Source: Bacillus sp. Cs-700
GTDB lineage: Bacteria; Bacillota; Bacilli; Bacillales; Guptibacillaceae
NCBI RefSeq assembly: GCF_011082085.1
Contig: NZ_CP041063.1
Span: 2,542,001 to 2,606,000, forward strand
Direction: 5' to 3'
DNA length: 64,000 nucleotides
The position numbers and the translations under genes are program-made. Within the stretch, counting starts at the first letter, position 1, and each line of letters begins with the position of its first letter. Of the stretch, positions 1-7,980 are shown piece after piece. The notes under the pieces are model-generated. The model saw only the letters and a program-made list of their open reading frames with translations. It did no database searches and had not been told where the DNA came from.

Positions 1-434
1 TCTAATTCGCCACCAACCATAATTGATAGCTTTCCTTCCTTGGCACCAACGTCTCCCCCTGATACAGGCGCATCAAGAGCGTAGAGCTGCTTGGACAAAG
101 CATACTGATAGATTTCTTCGGCTAGCGCTGGGCTTGAGGTTGTCATATCAATTAATATAGAATGCGCTCGTGCATGTTCAAGCAACCCATTCTCACCTAT
201 GTATACCTCTTCCACATCTTTCGGGTAACCGACCATCGTGATGATTACGTCAGCATTCGCTGCCACATCCTTCACTTCGTCGTACCATTCTGCCCCTTCT
301 TGAATGAGGGCTTCAGCCTTCCTTTTTGTTCGTGTTGAGATAAGCGTTCGGTACCCTGCCTTGATCAAGTTTCGAACCATGCTTTCTCCCATAACGCCGA
401 TTCCAATAAACCCGAGTACTGGCTTTTTCTCCAT
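1..434 (-). CDS. ykwC: 3-hydroxyisobutyrate dehydrogenase-like NAD(P)-dependent oxidoreductase (partial, C-terminus outside window)
   Basis: The reverse strand opens with an ATG at 434 and stays open to the window edge, giving about 144 residues. The N-terminus carries the Rossmann nucleotide-binding pattern GFIGIGVMG. Further on are ITMVGYP and the substrate-binding signature DAPVSGGDVGA, both diagnostic of the beta-hydroxyacid dehydrogenase family (3-hydroxyisobutyrate dehydrogenase, tartronate semialdehyde reductase). The text closely resembles Bacillus YkwC. The family reduces or oxidises small hydroxyacids in the cytosol; the actual substrate cannot be told from this part. The catalytic lysine region lies beyond the window. 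It is transcribed away from the YndJ-like gene, sharing a 78-base intergenic region. Confidence 0.85.
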   Translation of the reverse strand, partial: MEKKPVLGFIGIGVMGESMVRNLIKAGYRTLISTRTKRKAEALIQEGAEWYDEVKDVAANADVIITMVGYPKDVEEVYIGENGLLEHARAHSILIDMTTSSPALAEEIYQYALSKQLYALDAPVSGGDVGAKEGKLSIMVGGEL

Positions 435-512
435 CGTAAATCGCCTCTCTTCCCAGAATTTCCTTTTCTAACACTTGTCTTCATCGTACACTAAAGGAGA
501 GGTGAATTCCTA

Positions 513-1469
513 ATGAAAACAAGTAGTTTTGCCGGTATATTTATATGGATTGCGTTCGTTGTAACAAAATTGATCACAACCCCGATCGATACGCTTCAAT
601 ATGTGATGATTTTATTAATGTTCGCCTATCTGGTACTCGTTCCGCTAACGCTGAATCTCGTACAGCAAAAAAAGAATGTTTTCTACCATTATGCCACCCG
701 TTTGCAACTTGTTTCAGCTGTACTAGCGGGCATCTCTTTCTTTCTTGAACAAGGAATGTTAGCTGTTCTGCTAGCCGTTCCATGGTTACTGACAACCATT
801 TTAATCGCGCTTTATGGATTCACGCGCCTCCTGCAAACATGGAAAAAAAGCACGATTTTTGATGTATTAATCCAACTTGGATTGATGTACATTAGCATCG
901 GAGGACTCTGGCTTATTTTGCATCGATCAGGTGTACAAATTCTTCATTTTAGCGATGTTATCGTATTGCTTACATCCATTCATTTTCACTATGCGGCATT
1001 TATCACACCGATCACGATGGCGTTCATTGGAAAACGTCTGCTTGCAAAAGCTCCTCTCTTAAAATCCTGGTTTAAACTGATCGCCATCCTTGTCTTATTT
1101 GGCCCACCGTTTATCGCAGCAGGAATTACGCTTTCAGATTCATTACCTGTTCTTGAGTTTATTTCAGTCGTTGAATTTGTTACGCCGCTGATCGTCTTTT
1201 CAATCCTTTGCCTCGTCTACTTAGTGCCAACACTTGAGTATTCGGTGCAAATGCTGTTGTCAATTTCATTCGCTTCTCTCCTGTTTTCAATGAGCTCCGC
1301 GATGATCTATGGATTTGCTCATATTAATGAAACGGTGATTCTCGGTATTCCTTTAATGGTCTTTTTTCATGGATTCGTAAATACATTCGGCTTTTCACTC
1401 TTTGGACTACTTGGCGTAACAGTGATGCAGGAGACGAAACAAATCAAAAAAACCAGCCTCTCAATGTAA
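513..1469 (+). CDS. YndJ-like multi-spanning membrane protein
   Basis: A 318-residue, very hydrophobic protein with roughly nine predicted membrane helices and short loops. The segment HFHYAAFITPITMAFIGK matches the HFHYA signature I associate with the YndJ family of Bacillus, which has no established function. B. subtilis YndJ is considerably longer, so this would be a short form or the membrane part only. The start is supported by GGAGAGG 13 bases upstream of ATG. The end of the gene overlaps a bidirectional terminator shared with wrbA. The family assignment is moderate; that it is an integral membrane protein is secure. Confidence 0.6.
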   Translation: MKTSSFAGIFIWIAFVVTKLITTPIDTLQYVMILLMFAYLVLVPLTLNLVQQKKNVFYHYATRLQLVSAVLAGISFFLEQGMLAVLLAVPWLLTTILIALYGFTRLLQTWKKSTIFDVLIQLGLMYISIGGLWLILHRSGVQILHFSDVIVLLTSIHFHYAAFITPITMAFIGKRLLAKAPLLKSWFKLIAILVLFGPPFIAAGITLSDSLPVLEFISVVEFVTPLIVFSILCLVYLVPTLEYSVQMLLSISFASLLFSMSSAMIYGFAHINETVILGIPLMVFFHGFVNTFGFSLFGLLGVTVMQETKQIKKTSLSM

Positions 1470-1489
1470 AATGTGAGAAGCTGGTTTTT
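1446..1489. terminator. Bidirectional terminator between yndJ-like gene and wrbA
   Basis: Arms AAAAACCAGC-TCTCA and TGAGA-GCTGGTTTTT form a hairpin flanked by A-run and T-run, so it can end transcription in both directions. It includes the last codons and stop of the YndJ-like gene. Confidence 0.75.
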
Positions 1490-1492
1490 CGC

Positions 1493-2122
1493 CTATTTTA
1501 TATTTTTTAAGGCGCCTGCAACCTTTGCAACGCGTGCACCAAGGCGGGAAGCCATCGTTAATTCAGCTTCAACTGGCGTTCTCGATCCATCGCCACCCGC
1601 AAGAGTTGAAGCGGCATAAGGAGAGCCTCCAATTCCATCTGTTGTTAGCTGCTCAGGATTCTCGCCATATGGCAGCCCAACATAGATCAAACCAAAGTGC
1701 ATAAGCGGAACAAACGTTGTGAGTGCTGTCGTTTCTTGTCCCCCATGAATCGAAGCGGTACTTGTAACAACCGCGGTCGCTTTCCCTTCTAATTCACCAT
1801 TCATCCAAAGCGATCCCGCTGAATCAAGGTATTGTTTCATTTGAGCAGGCATGGAACCATAGCGAGTTGGCACTCCCCAGATAATCCCGTCAGCCCAGCG
1901 TAAATCATCAAGCGTCGCTTCAGGAATACTGTTCTGTGCTTCTTGTGCTTCGACGTAAGGTGGTTGATCTGACATCGCTTGTTTCACGACATCAAATTCA
2001 GGTATCTTCACGATCTTCACTTCTACATCACCAGCGCCTTTTGCACCTTCAGCTACAGACTGAACCATTTCGTAAATATGACCATACGCGCTGTAATACG
2101 GTATTAAAATTTTTGTACTCAT
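1493..2122 (-). CDS. wrbA: NAD(P)H:quinone oxidoreductase WrbA
   Basis: A 209-residue flavodoxin-fold protein. The FMN phosphate loop appears as YYSAYGHIYEM, followed by WADGIIWGVPTRYGSMPAQMKQYLDSAG and TSTASIHGGQETT, all typical of the WrbA family. WrbA is a cytosolic tetrameric FMN enzyme that reduces quinones by two electrons, avoiding semiquinone radicals. I set the start at the ATG at 2122 because AAGGAG lies 8 bases upstream; a longer reading frame to 2161 has no such site. It lies downstream of the MhqR-type repressor on the same strand and is itself preceded by an MhqR-like palindrome (2178-2197), so induction by quinone-type electrophiles is likely. Confidence 0.9.
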   Translation of the reverse strand: MSTKILIPYYSAYGHIYEMVQSVAEGAKGAGDVEVKIVKIPEFDVVKQAMSDQPPYVEAQEAQNSIPEATLDDLRWADGIIWGVPTRYGSMPAQMKQYLDSAGSLWMNGELEGKATAVVTSTASIHGGQETTALTTFVPLMHFGLIYVGLPYGENPEQLTTDGIGGSPYAASTLAGGDGSRTPVEAELTMASRLGARVAKVAGALKNIK

Positions 2123-2177
2123 TTTCCCACTCCTTTTCACTCGGTTCGTTTTGTTTGCCACTTACTTTGAATTCATT

Positions 2178-2197
2178 TATCTCTACTTCAAGATATA
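2178..2197. promoter_or_regulatory. MhqR-type operator upstream of wrbA
   Basis: TATCTCTACTTCAAGATATA contains arms TATCT and AGATA spaced as in the box before mhqR (2721-2738). The TATCT-n-AGATA pattern is the known MhqR operator form in Bacillus. It lies about 55 bases upstream of the wrbA start. Confidence 0.65.
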
Positions 2198-2257
2198 CCC
2201 TTTTCTTCTTCATTCAAACATTTAAAAGGGTAAAAATGGATAAAAAAAGAGAAGCTT

Positions 2258-2698
2258 TTACAGCTCCTCCGCGTAGTGACCCAATTTTTTCAGTAATGCA
2301 ATAGCCGTTTCTTTCTCTTGTTCGTCCAATCCGGCAAAAATGGATTGGACTTGTTTCTCATGGTTAGGGAAAATACGATCCATTAACTTTTTACCTTCAT
2401 CTGTGATCACAGCATGTGTAATCCGACGATCGTTCGGGCATGGATTACGCGTTAAGTACCCTTTTCCTTCAAGTTTATCGACCACATAGGTAATGCTTCC
2501 ACTTGCGAGTAAAATTTTCTCACCAATTTGTTGTAGTGGCTGATTACCTTTGTGATAAAGCAATTCGAGAACAGCAAATTCCGTTGGATTCAATCCATAG
2601 CTTTGAATATCTGTTTTAATATGATCGGTAACAGAGCGATTCGATCTAGCCAGAACAATGAATAGCTTTAATGAAAGCTCACGATCTTTTTCATTCAT
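2258..2698 (-). CDS. mhqR: MarR-family repressor, MhqR-like (quinone/electrophile sensor)
   Basis: A 146-residue winged-helix protein of MarR length. The stretch GLNPTEFAVLELLYHKGNQPLQQIGEKILLASGSITYVVDKLE is close to Bacillus MhqR, the repressor of quinone reductase and dioxygenase genes that is inactivated by quinones and catechols. The wing carries NDRR. One cysteine precedes it (NPCPND). I chose the ATG at 2698, which has AGGGTGA 6 bases upstream, over the in-frame GTG at 2707. A near-perfect MhqR-type palindrome lies just upstream, indicating autoregulation. It lies upstream of wrbA on the same strand with a 135-base gap holding a second box. Confidence 0.85.
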   Translation of the reverse strand: MNEKDRELSLKLFIVLARSNRSVTDHIKTDIQSYGLNPTEFAVLELLYHKGNQPLQQIGEKILLASGSITYVVDKLEGKGYLTRNPCPNDRRITHAVITDEGKKLMDRIFPNHEKQVQSIFAGLDEQEKETAIALLKKLGHYAEEL

Positions 2699-2720
2699 AA
2701 CGTTCACCCTTAACTTCTAA

Positions 2721-2738
2721 TATCTTGAATTCGAGATA
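2721..2738. promoter_or_regulatory. MhqR-type operator upstream of mhqR
   Basis: TATCTTGAATTCGAGATA is an 18-base palindrome with a single mismatched pair, 22 bases upstream of the mhqR start. It matches the TATCTcgaattcgAGATA form described for MhqR of Bacillus. Confidence 0.75.
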
Positions 2739-2788
2739 ATTATACTTAATTCCAATTCCTTCTGTCAACTCTTTCAAAAATGAAGGTA

Positions 2789-3235
2789 CTATTTTTCATT
2801 AACAGAGTGAATATGATCGAGCAGCTGTTGAAATCCTGTTAATGCTTTCTTAAATTCTTCTTTCGATAAGCCACTATTTGTCGCCATTGCGTCAGGAATA
2901 ATGGAGGCTTTATCTCTTAACTCTTCCCCTTTTGGCGTTAAATGAACCATCACTCTACGCTCATCTTCTTTTGAACGTTCTCGTTTCACAAGACCCGCTT
3001 CTTCCATCCGTTTTAACAGCGGCGTTAACGTGCCGGAATCTAAGTAAAGCTCGGCACCAAGCGCTTTTACCGTTGTTTCATGATGCTCCCAAAGAACAAG
3101 CAAGACGAGATATTGCGGATACGTCAGGCCAAGCTGATCTAAATAAGGACGATACATTTTCGTAATTTCTCTTGAACAAGCATATACAGAAAAACAGAGC
3201 TGATTCTCTAGTTTTAATTGTTCATTATGGTTCAT
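2789..3235 (-). CDS. ohrR: OhrR, MarR-family organic-hydroperoxide-sensing repressor
   Basis: A 148-residue MarR protein beginning with KLENQLCFSVYACSREITK, the OhrR signature. Cys14 is the conserved peroxide-sensing cysteine. TYPQYLVLLVLWEH and YLDSGTLTPLLKRMEEAGLVKRERSKEDERR are the recognition helix and wing. Oxidation of the sensing cysteine by organic hydroperoxides releases DNA in this family. The ATG at 3235 is preferred because AAGAAGGGA lies upstream; the longer frame to 3268 runs through the operator. It is divergent from ohrA, the standard ohrR/ohrA arrangement. Cys20 is an additional cysteine in the same helix. Confidence 0.93.
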   Translation of the reverse strand: MNHNEQLKLENQLCFSVYACSREITKMYRPYLDQLGLTYPQYLVLLVLWEHHETTVKALGAELYLDSGTLTPLLKRMEEAGLVKRERSKEDERRVMVHLTPKGEELRDKASIIPDAMATNSGLSKEEFKKALTGFQQLLDHIHSVNEK

Positions 3236-3258
3236 AGTAATCCCTTCTTTACAATGAG

Positions 3259-3268
3259 TTGTGCACAA
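3259..3268. promoter_or_regulatory. TTGTGCACAA palindrome upstream of ohrR (candidate OhrR half-operator)
   Basis: The perfect 10-base palindrome TTGTGCACAA occurs here and again before ohrA at 3393-3402. The duplication around the divergent promoter pair suggests both genes share control by OhrR. Confidence 0.5.
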
Positions 3269-3345
3269 TCAACTTATCCCGATTTAGCCTTGTTGTCAAC
3301 ATGAGCGTTTCCTAACTTTTTACAAGAAGAACGAGTTCACCTTTG

Positions 3346-3374
3346 TTGACAGACGAAAAGTAGTGCGTTATATT
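3346..3374 (+). promoter_or_regulatory. SigA promoter of ohrA
   Basis: TTGACA (3346-3351) and TATATT (3369-3374) are separated by exactly 17 bases. The OhrR-like operator starts just after the -10 box. Confidence 0.75.
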
Positions 3375-3379
3375 TAATC

Positions 3380-3402
3380 TTGTAAAATTAAATTGTGCAC
3401 AA
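3380..3402. promoter_or_regulatory. OhrR-type operator before ohrA
   Basis: The segment contains AATTAAATTGTG followed by CACAA, overlapping the predicted transcription start. AATTnAATT-type symmetry is the core of the Bacillus OhrR operator; TTGTGCACAA repeats the element found before ohrR. Confidence 0.6.
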
Positions 3403-3428
3403 CCTAAATAACAAGGAGGAATTTTATT

Positions 3429-3851
3429 ATGAATTCACTATACACAGCAAAAGCATCTGCTCACGGCGGTAGACAGGGTAAAGTAGAATCCTCAGACGGC
3501 GTAATCAATATGGATCTTCGTATGCCAAAGGAACTTGGTGGTCAGGGGGGAGAAGCAACAAACCCTGAACAACTATTTGCAGCTGGATATGCCGCTTGTT
3601 TCGATAGCGCATTAAACATGGTTGCTCGCATGAAACGGATTAAAATTAAAGATACGGTAGTTGAAGCTCACATTTCGATCGGAAAAGAAGAGGACGGCGC
3701 ATTTGGCCTTAGCGCGAAACTTCACGTTACGATCCCTGGCGTTGATCAAGCGACTGCCGAGGAGCTTGTCGAAGCTGCACACCAAACATGCCCTTACTCA
3801 AGAGCAACGCGTGGAAATATGGAAGTTAAACTAGAGACCATCGCGAAATAA
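3429..3851 (+). CDS. ohrA: Organic hydroperoxide resistance protein Ohr
   Basis: A 140-residue OsmC/Ohr-fold thiol peroxidase that reduces organic hydroperoxides in the cytosol as a dimer. The two catalytic cysteines are visible: Cys57 in GYAACFDSAL and Cys121 in HQTCPYSRATRGN. The N-terminal pattern YTAKASAHGGRQGKVESSDG is typical. AAGGAGG precedes the ATG. Length equals the family norm. Its promoter overlaps OhrR-like operators and the repressor gene is divergent, so it should be induced by organic peroxides. Confidence 0.95.
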   Translation: MNSLYTAKASAHGGRQGKVESSDGVINMDLRMPKELGGQGGEATNPEQLFAAGYAACFDSALNMVARMKRIKIKDTVVEAHISIGKEEDGAFGLSAKLHVTIPGVDQATAEELVEAAHQTCPYSRATRGNMEVKLETIAK

Positions 3852-3861
3852 GTGAAATGCG

Positions 3862-3893
3862 AAAGAGCTGCCGATCGTCGGCAGCTCTTTTTT
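3862..3893 (+). terminator. Terminator after ohrA
   Basis: Hairpin AAAGAGCTGCCGA-TCGGCAGCTCTTT followed by T residues. Confidence 0.85.
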
Positions 3894-4005
3894 AAGGTTT
3901 GGCCAATAAAATCAAAATTTATCCAATCTCCACTCTTCCCCCAATGGTTCACCTTTATTTCTCCGCTAAAATCGCTATACTAGAAGTAGATTAGTGGAAG
4001 GTGTG

Positions 4006-4809
4006 ATGAATTTGCTCACCGTTTCAAAATTTGATGAGGTTCAAGTGGTAAAAGGAACCTTTCAACTTGGCGGCGTTCGAATGAATGTCTATATGTACCT
4101 TGTTGACGAACTTTTAATCGACTGTGGTCCAAGTCGTCTTCAAAAAGAAATCAGTGATTTTCTTTCAAATGAACGCTATACCCAAATAATCTTAACGCAT
4201 CACCATGAAGATCATACTGGAAATGCTTCAATCGTACCTGGGTCGATTCCAATCTACATCCATCCGACTGGCATTCCTCTTTGTCGCGATAAGCCTCATC
4301 TTCCACTGTACCGAAGAGTATTTTGGGGATCTAGAAAGCCTTTTTCCCCAAAGGGAATTGAGCATCGCATTAAAACAAAGCACCATACGTTTGAATTGCT
4401 TCATACGCCGGGGCATGCTCCTGATCATCTTGCGCTACTAGAACAGAATCAGGGATGGCTGTTTACTGGTGATCTTTATGTGATGAGTCATCCTAAAAGC
4501 ATTTTCGCGTTTGAATCTATTCCGGACGTGATTCAATCGCTTCATCATGTTTTACGTTATGATTTTGACACCGTTTTTTGTTCTCATGCCGGCGTTTTGC
4601 AAAATGGACGGAAGCGACTGGAGGAAAAGCTTCAATATCTTCTTTCCATACAGAACCAGGTGCTCCAAAAACACAGTGATGGAAAGCCTGCCTCTGTCAT
4701 TCAGAAGGAACTTTTTCCAGATCGACATGTCCTCAATTACTTTTCTCTGTTTGAGAATTCATCCAAGCATATTATTACGTCGATCTTACATAAAAACGGA
4801 TTACAATAG
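4006..4809 (+). CDS. MBL-fold metallo-hydrolase
   Basis: A 267-residue metallo-beta-lactamase-fold protein. The metal-binding motif HxHxDH is present as THHHEDH (His65, His67, Asp69, His70), with later metal ligands in HTPGHAPDHLAL, FTGDLYV and CSHAG. These define a dinuclear zinc or iron hydrolase; the substrate is unknown. The C-terminal part (about residues 200-267) is helical, as in the MBL subfamily with a short C-terminal domain. The start is uncertain: ATG 4006 follows GGAAGGTG closely, a GTG at 3994 is in frame, and TTG 4012 would have better spacing. It stands alone and converges with the GGDEF gene. Confidence 0.8.
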   Translation: MNLLTVSKFDEVQVVKGTFQLGGVRMNVYMYLVDELLIDCGPSRLQKEISDFLSNERYTQIILTHHHEDHTGNASIVPGSIPIYIHPTGIPLCRDKPHLPLYRRVFWGSRKPFSPKGIEHRIKTKHHTFELLHTPGHAPDHLALLEQNQGWLFTGDLYVMSHPKSIFAFESIPDVIQSLHHVLRYDFDTVFCSHAGVLQNGRKRLEEKLQYLLSIQNQVLQKHSDGKPASVIQKELFPDRHVLNYFSLFENSSKHIITSILHKNGLQ

Positions 4810-4810
4810 C

Positions 4811-4854
4811 AAAGCTCACGTCTCTCCTTCTTAAGGTCTGAGACGCGAGCTTTT
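4811..4854. terminator. Bidirectional terminator between MBL hydrolase and GGDEF gene
   Basis: Arms AAAGCTC-CGTCTC and GAGACG-GAGCTTT form a long stem with A/T flanks between convergent genes; it overlaps the stop codon of the GGDEF gene. Confidence 0.75.
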
Positions 4855-5907
4855 ATCTATATATTGGTCATACCAGTAAATGATATTTCTCCCCTGTTTC
4901 TTCGCTAAATACAAACGTTCATCTGCCAGTTTCAAACAAGGAGTCATGCCATTTTCGAATGGGAAAAGTGCTGTACCAAAGCTCATTGTTATGCTAAAGC
5001 GATCACCGTTCGCCGTAAACGTCGTATTTCGAATCGCTAGTTGAATCGTTTCAAGACGCTCTTTCGCTTCTTCTATATTTGTTGCATCAAGTAGAATGGC
5101 AAGTTCTTCTCCTCCATATCGATACGCTCTTCCACTCGTTCCGATTTGTTTTTTGAAAATGTCACCAATTTTACGCAATACATGATCGCCAACCATATGT
5201 CCGAATTGATCATTCACCGCTTTAAAATAATCAATATCGGAGAGAACAACAAGTACCGGATTCCCCTCTTCAGCACAGTAACGTAGATCTTCTTGGAATG
5301 ACCTGTGATTATAGAGTTCTGTTAAAAAATCTTTTCGAGCAATGTCCTCTAGCTGCGTGTTTTTCGAGCGCATCATTCGCTCTCTCGAAACGATGATCCC
5401 CCCTAATAACCCAATAAAAATTAAAAACATAAAGTCTAAAAGATAACCAACAAGCCCTTCGCCGGTAAACGAATAACCACTAAAGATAAGAACACCGGTA
5501 TATCCACCGCCAAGTAAAAGAGCTGCAACCATACCTCCTGTAAATTTCCAATACACGGCAACATGTAAAATAATTAAGTAAGCGATTGGGAACAAAGAAC
5601 TTTCTGCACCACCAGTAAGGGCAATCAACCAGAGAAACGCAACGTAATCAAAAACCACGCTTAATTTAGTCATATATTGATATCTTTTTGAGTTCAAAGG
5701 AGTACAGTGAAGCGCAAATTCAGCAATCGTCATATAAACAACACCAAATAAAAACAAAACTAAAAAAGAAGGGCTCGTTCCTTGTAAGAAAAAGTAGTAA
5801 TATCCACCTGCAATAACAAGAAAAACCCATCGAAATAGGGATAAAATCGTTTCTATCGAATGATCGTTTTGTGTTCTCACATTCACTTCATTTTCAACCC
5901 TTTTCAT
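4831..5907 (-). CDS. Membrane-bound GGDEF diguanylate cyclase
   Basis: About 358 residues. Roughly residues 20-180 form five or six membrane helices with no recognisable periplasmic sensor domain. Residues 190-350 are a GGDEF domain with active-site loop YRYGGEELAILL, a functional variant of GG(D/E)EF, so cyclic-di-GMP synthesis is likely. DFLTELYNHRSFQEDL and SDIDYFKAVND are the standard metal/nucleotide motifs. An RxxD inhibitory site is not evident just before the loop. I chose the ATG at 5907 (AAAAGGT upstream) over an in-frame GTG at 5940 that lacks a site. Two HD-GYP proteins elsewhere in the window could degrade the product. Confidence 0.85.
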   Translation of the reverse strand: MKRVENEVNVRTQNDHSIETILSLFRWVFLVIAGGYYYFFLQGTSPSFLVLFLFGVVYMTIAEFALHCTPLNSKRYQYMTKLSVVFDYVAFLWLIALTGGAESSLFPIAYLIILHVAVYWKFTGGMVAALLLGGGYTGVLIFSGYSFTGEGLVGYLLDFMFLIFIGLLGGIIVSRERMMRSKNTQLEDIARKDFLTELYNHRSFQEDLRYCAEEGNPVLVVLSDIDYFKAVNDQFGHMVGDHVLRKIGDIFKKQIGTSGRAYRYGGEELAILLDATNIEEAKERLETIQLAIRNTTFTANGDRFSITMSFGTALFPFENGMTPCLKLADERLYLAKKQGRNIIYWYDQYIDKSSRLRP

Positions 5908-6006
5908 GTTGACCTTTTCCAATAATGAAATTTTTTCCACATACTCTATTATAACGAAAATCGACTAGACAATCGATTGTTTTCATAACTTTCTAAAACA
6001 TTCATG

Positions 6007-6038
6007 CAAAAAAAGAAGGCTTCACGTAGAAGCCTTCC
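6007..6038 (-). terminator. Terminator at end of msrAB-FAD operon
   Basis: GAAGGCTTC and GAAGCCTTC pair around ACGTA; on the reverse strand the hairpin is followed by a T-run. The stop codon of the FAD gene lies inside the stem. Confidence 0.8.
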
Positions 6039-7017
6039 CGTTCAAAACCTGTTGCATGGCATCGGCAACAGACAGCCCTGATGTAACCGCACTTTCGATT
6101 CGCGTTTTTCCGGTTTCATCCTCTTCATGTAAGAAAGCATCTCCTGCAACGAAAACAGCTTCACTCATAGACGTCTGTAGAAACGGATGGGGATAGATGC
6201 GATCTGCCTGAGCGTAGCGCCATCTTTTTAACTGCCGATCATTAATAAATTCATTTGGAAGGAGAAAATTTAACCTCGATACGATTTCATCTAGGATATC
6301 ATCATCGCCATGATCATAATAAGCTTTTGAGAAATCAGACGTTGCATAAATGGTTAGGATTTTTTCCTCAGAAATCCCCTTAGCATGATTATCGACAATA
6401 CGCTCAATGCCATCAGGTAAATCGGTGTCCTTGTGACCGTCAGGCACATGAAAAGCGAGTTCATCCTTTAACGTCATAAGACAAACGAGCGCAGGATCGA
6501 AATGGATATTCCTAAGTGATTTCATTGTATCTTCTGAAAAAAGCACATCACTTCTTTCCAATAAATGTACCGTTTGAGGTGCTGGTGGCGTTAGAAGGAT
6601 CGCATTGGATGTTAATTGCTCACCTTCTTCAGAAATGACCACATATTTCTGATCATCACGAATGATGCGGTTCACTTTAAACATGTGCTGAATCGGAACT
6701 TCACTTGCAAGATTTTTCACTAGTTGATTCATTCCGTTTGTTGCTTTATATCTTGCGTGTTTCTGTCCGAACCACTTTAATACCCAACCGTTTATCTCCC
6801 ATTCATCGACTAGCTGCTGAAACGAATCGGTTCGAACGGTAAAGAATTGCGCCCCATGATCAGCGCGGCCACCGCCAATCCTCCTTGTGGCGAGACGACC
6901 ACCGACGCTTTTGCTTTTATCAAGTACAAGTACTTCAAATCCAGCTTTCATTAGCTTTCTAGCCGCCAAAATTCCAGAAATCCCGCCACCTATGATGGCA
7001 ACATCAACTTCCCTCAT
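6022..7017 (-). CDS. FAD-dependent amine-oxidase-like (renalase-like) oxidoreductase
   Basis: A 331-residue flavoprotein. The N-terminus [36 protein letters not shown]... is the FAD-binding dinucleotide fold plus the GGR motif of the amine oxidase/renalase group, followed by [10 protein letters not shown]. Near the C-terminus VFVAGDAF and [15 protein letters not shown] complete the FAD site. The natural substrate is not known for bacterial members. Its ATG overlaps the msrAB stop by four bases (ATGA), so the two are translationally coupled. That suggests a role linked to methionine sulfoxide repair or general oxidative stress; this is inference from context only. Confidence 0.8.
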   Translation of the reverse strand: MREVDVAIIGGGISGILAARKLMKAGFEVLVLDKSKSVGGRLATRRIGGGRADHGAQFFTVRTDSFQQLVDEWEINGWVLKWFGQKHARYKATNGMNQLVKNLASEVPIQHMFKVNRIIRDDQKYVVISEEGEQLTSNAILLTPPAPQTVHLLERSDVLFSEDTMKSLRNIHFDPALVCLMTLKDELAFHVPDGHKDTDLPDGIERIVDNHAKGISEEKILTIYATSDFSKAYYDHGDDDILDEIVSRLNFLLPNEFINDRQLKRWRYAQADRIYPHPFLQTSMSEAVFVAGDAFLHEEDETGKTRIESAVTSGLSVADAMQQVLNGKAST

Positions 7018-7970
7018 TCAAATAATACTCGGTATTCGCCGTATCCTTCTTCTTCTAGACTTTCTTTCGGAACGAATTTCATCGCTGCAGAATTGATGCA
7101 GTAGCGCAGGCCATTTTCTCCGGGTCCATCATTAAAGACATGGCCGAGATGAGAATCCGCTTCCTTACTTCGCACTTCTGTTCGAATCATAAAGTGACTG
7201 AAGTCTTTCTTTTCTTTAACAAAATGGTTGTTGATCGGCTGAGTAAAACTTGGCCACCCGCATCCTGCGTCATACTGATCGGTTGAGCTAAACAACGGTT
7301 CACCCGATACGATATCCACATAGATACCTGGTTTTGCATTATCGTAATACTCGTTCTGGAACGGACGCTCTGTGCCGTTCTTTTGTGTGACTTCATATTG
7401 AATGTCTGTAAGACGGCTACGAAGCTCGTCATCGTTCTTTTCAAAAGCCCAGTTTTTTTCTATAAAATCAGCACGCCCTGATCCTTTTTTGTAGCGATTG
7501 TAGTGAGCGGGATTTTTCTTATGGTAATCCTGGTGATAATCCTCAGCCGGGTAAAATGGTTTAGCTGGAAGAATTTTGGTCACGATCGGTTTTGAAAAAC
7601 GACCGCTTGCTTCTAAATCTTTGCGTGACTGTTCAGCAAGCCGCTCTTGCTCTTCATTATGGGTGTAGATCGCTGTAATATACGTTTCACCTCGATCAAA
7701 GAACTGCCCTCCTGCATCTGTCGGATCAATTTGACGCCAGAACAGATCAAGCAATTTACTATATGGGAAAATATTTGGGTCAAATGTGATTTGGACAGCC
7801 TCTACGTGACCTGTCGATTTAGAAATCACTTCCTCGTATGTTGGATAAGGCTTTTCTCCACCTGTATAGCCCGATACAATGCTTTGAATGCCAGGCATTT
7901 CTTCAAATGGTTCAACCATACACCAGAAACAACCTCCAGCAAATGTTGCAAGCTCATAATTCGTACTCAT
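7014..7970 (-). CDS. msrAB: Bifunctional peptide methionine sulfoxide reductase MsrA/MsrB
   Basis: A 318-residue fusion. Residues 1-160 are MsrA with catalytic Cys14 in [13 protein letters not shown] and the GYTGG motif; residues 175-315 are MsrB with GCGWPSF, SHLGHVF, and the catalytic cysteine in [11 protein letters not shown]. MsrA reduces the S- and MsrB the R-epimer of methionine sulfoxide, restoring oxidised proteins in the cytosol. The ATG at 7970 follows GGAGTGATAGAGA. It heads a two-gene operon with the FAD oxidoreductase. About 120 bases of untranslated leader upstream look structured (see separate entry). Confidence 0.95.
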   Translation of the reverse strand: MSTNYELATFAGGCFWCMVEPFEEMPGIQSIVSGYTGGEKPYPTYEEVISKSTGHVEAVQITFDPNIFPYSKLLDLFWRQIDPTDAGGQFFDRGETYITAIYTHNEEQERLAEQSRKDLEASGRFSKPIVTKILPAKPFYPAEDYHQDYHKKNPAHYNRYKKGSGRADFIEKNWAFEKNDDELRSRLTDIQYEVTQKNGTERPFQNEYYDNAKPGIYVDIVSGEPLFSSTDQYDAGCGWPSFTQPINNHFVKEKKDFSHFMIRTEVRSKEADSHLGHVFNDGPGENGLRYCINSAAMKFVPKESLEEEGYGEYRVLFE

Positions 7971-7980
7971 TCTCTATCAC

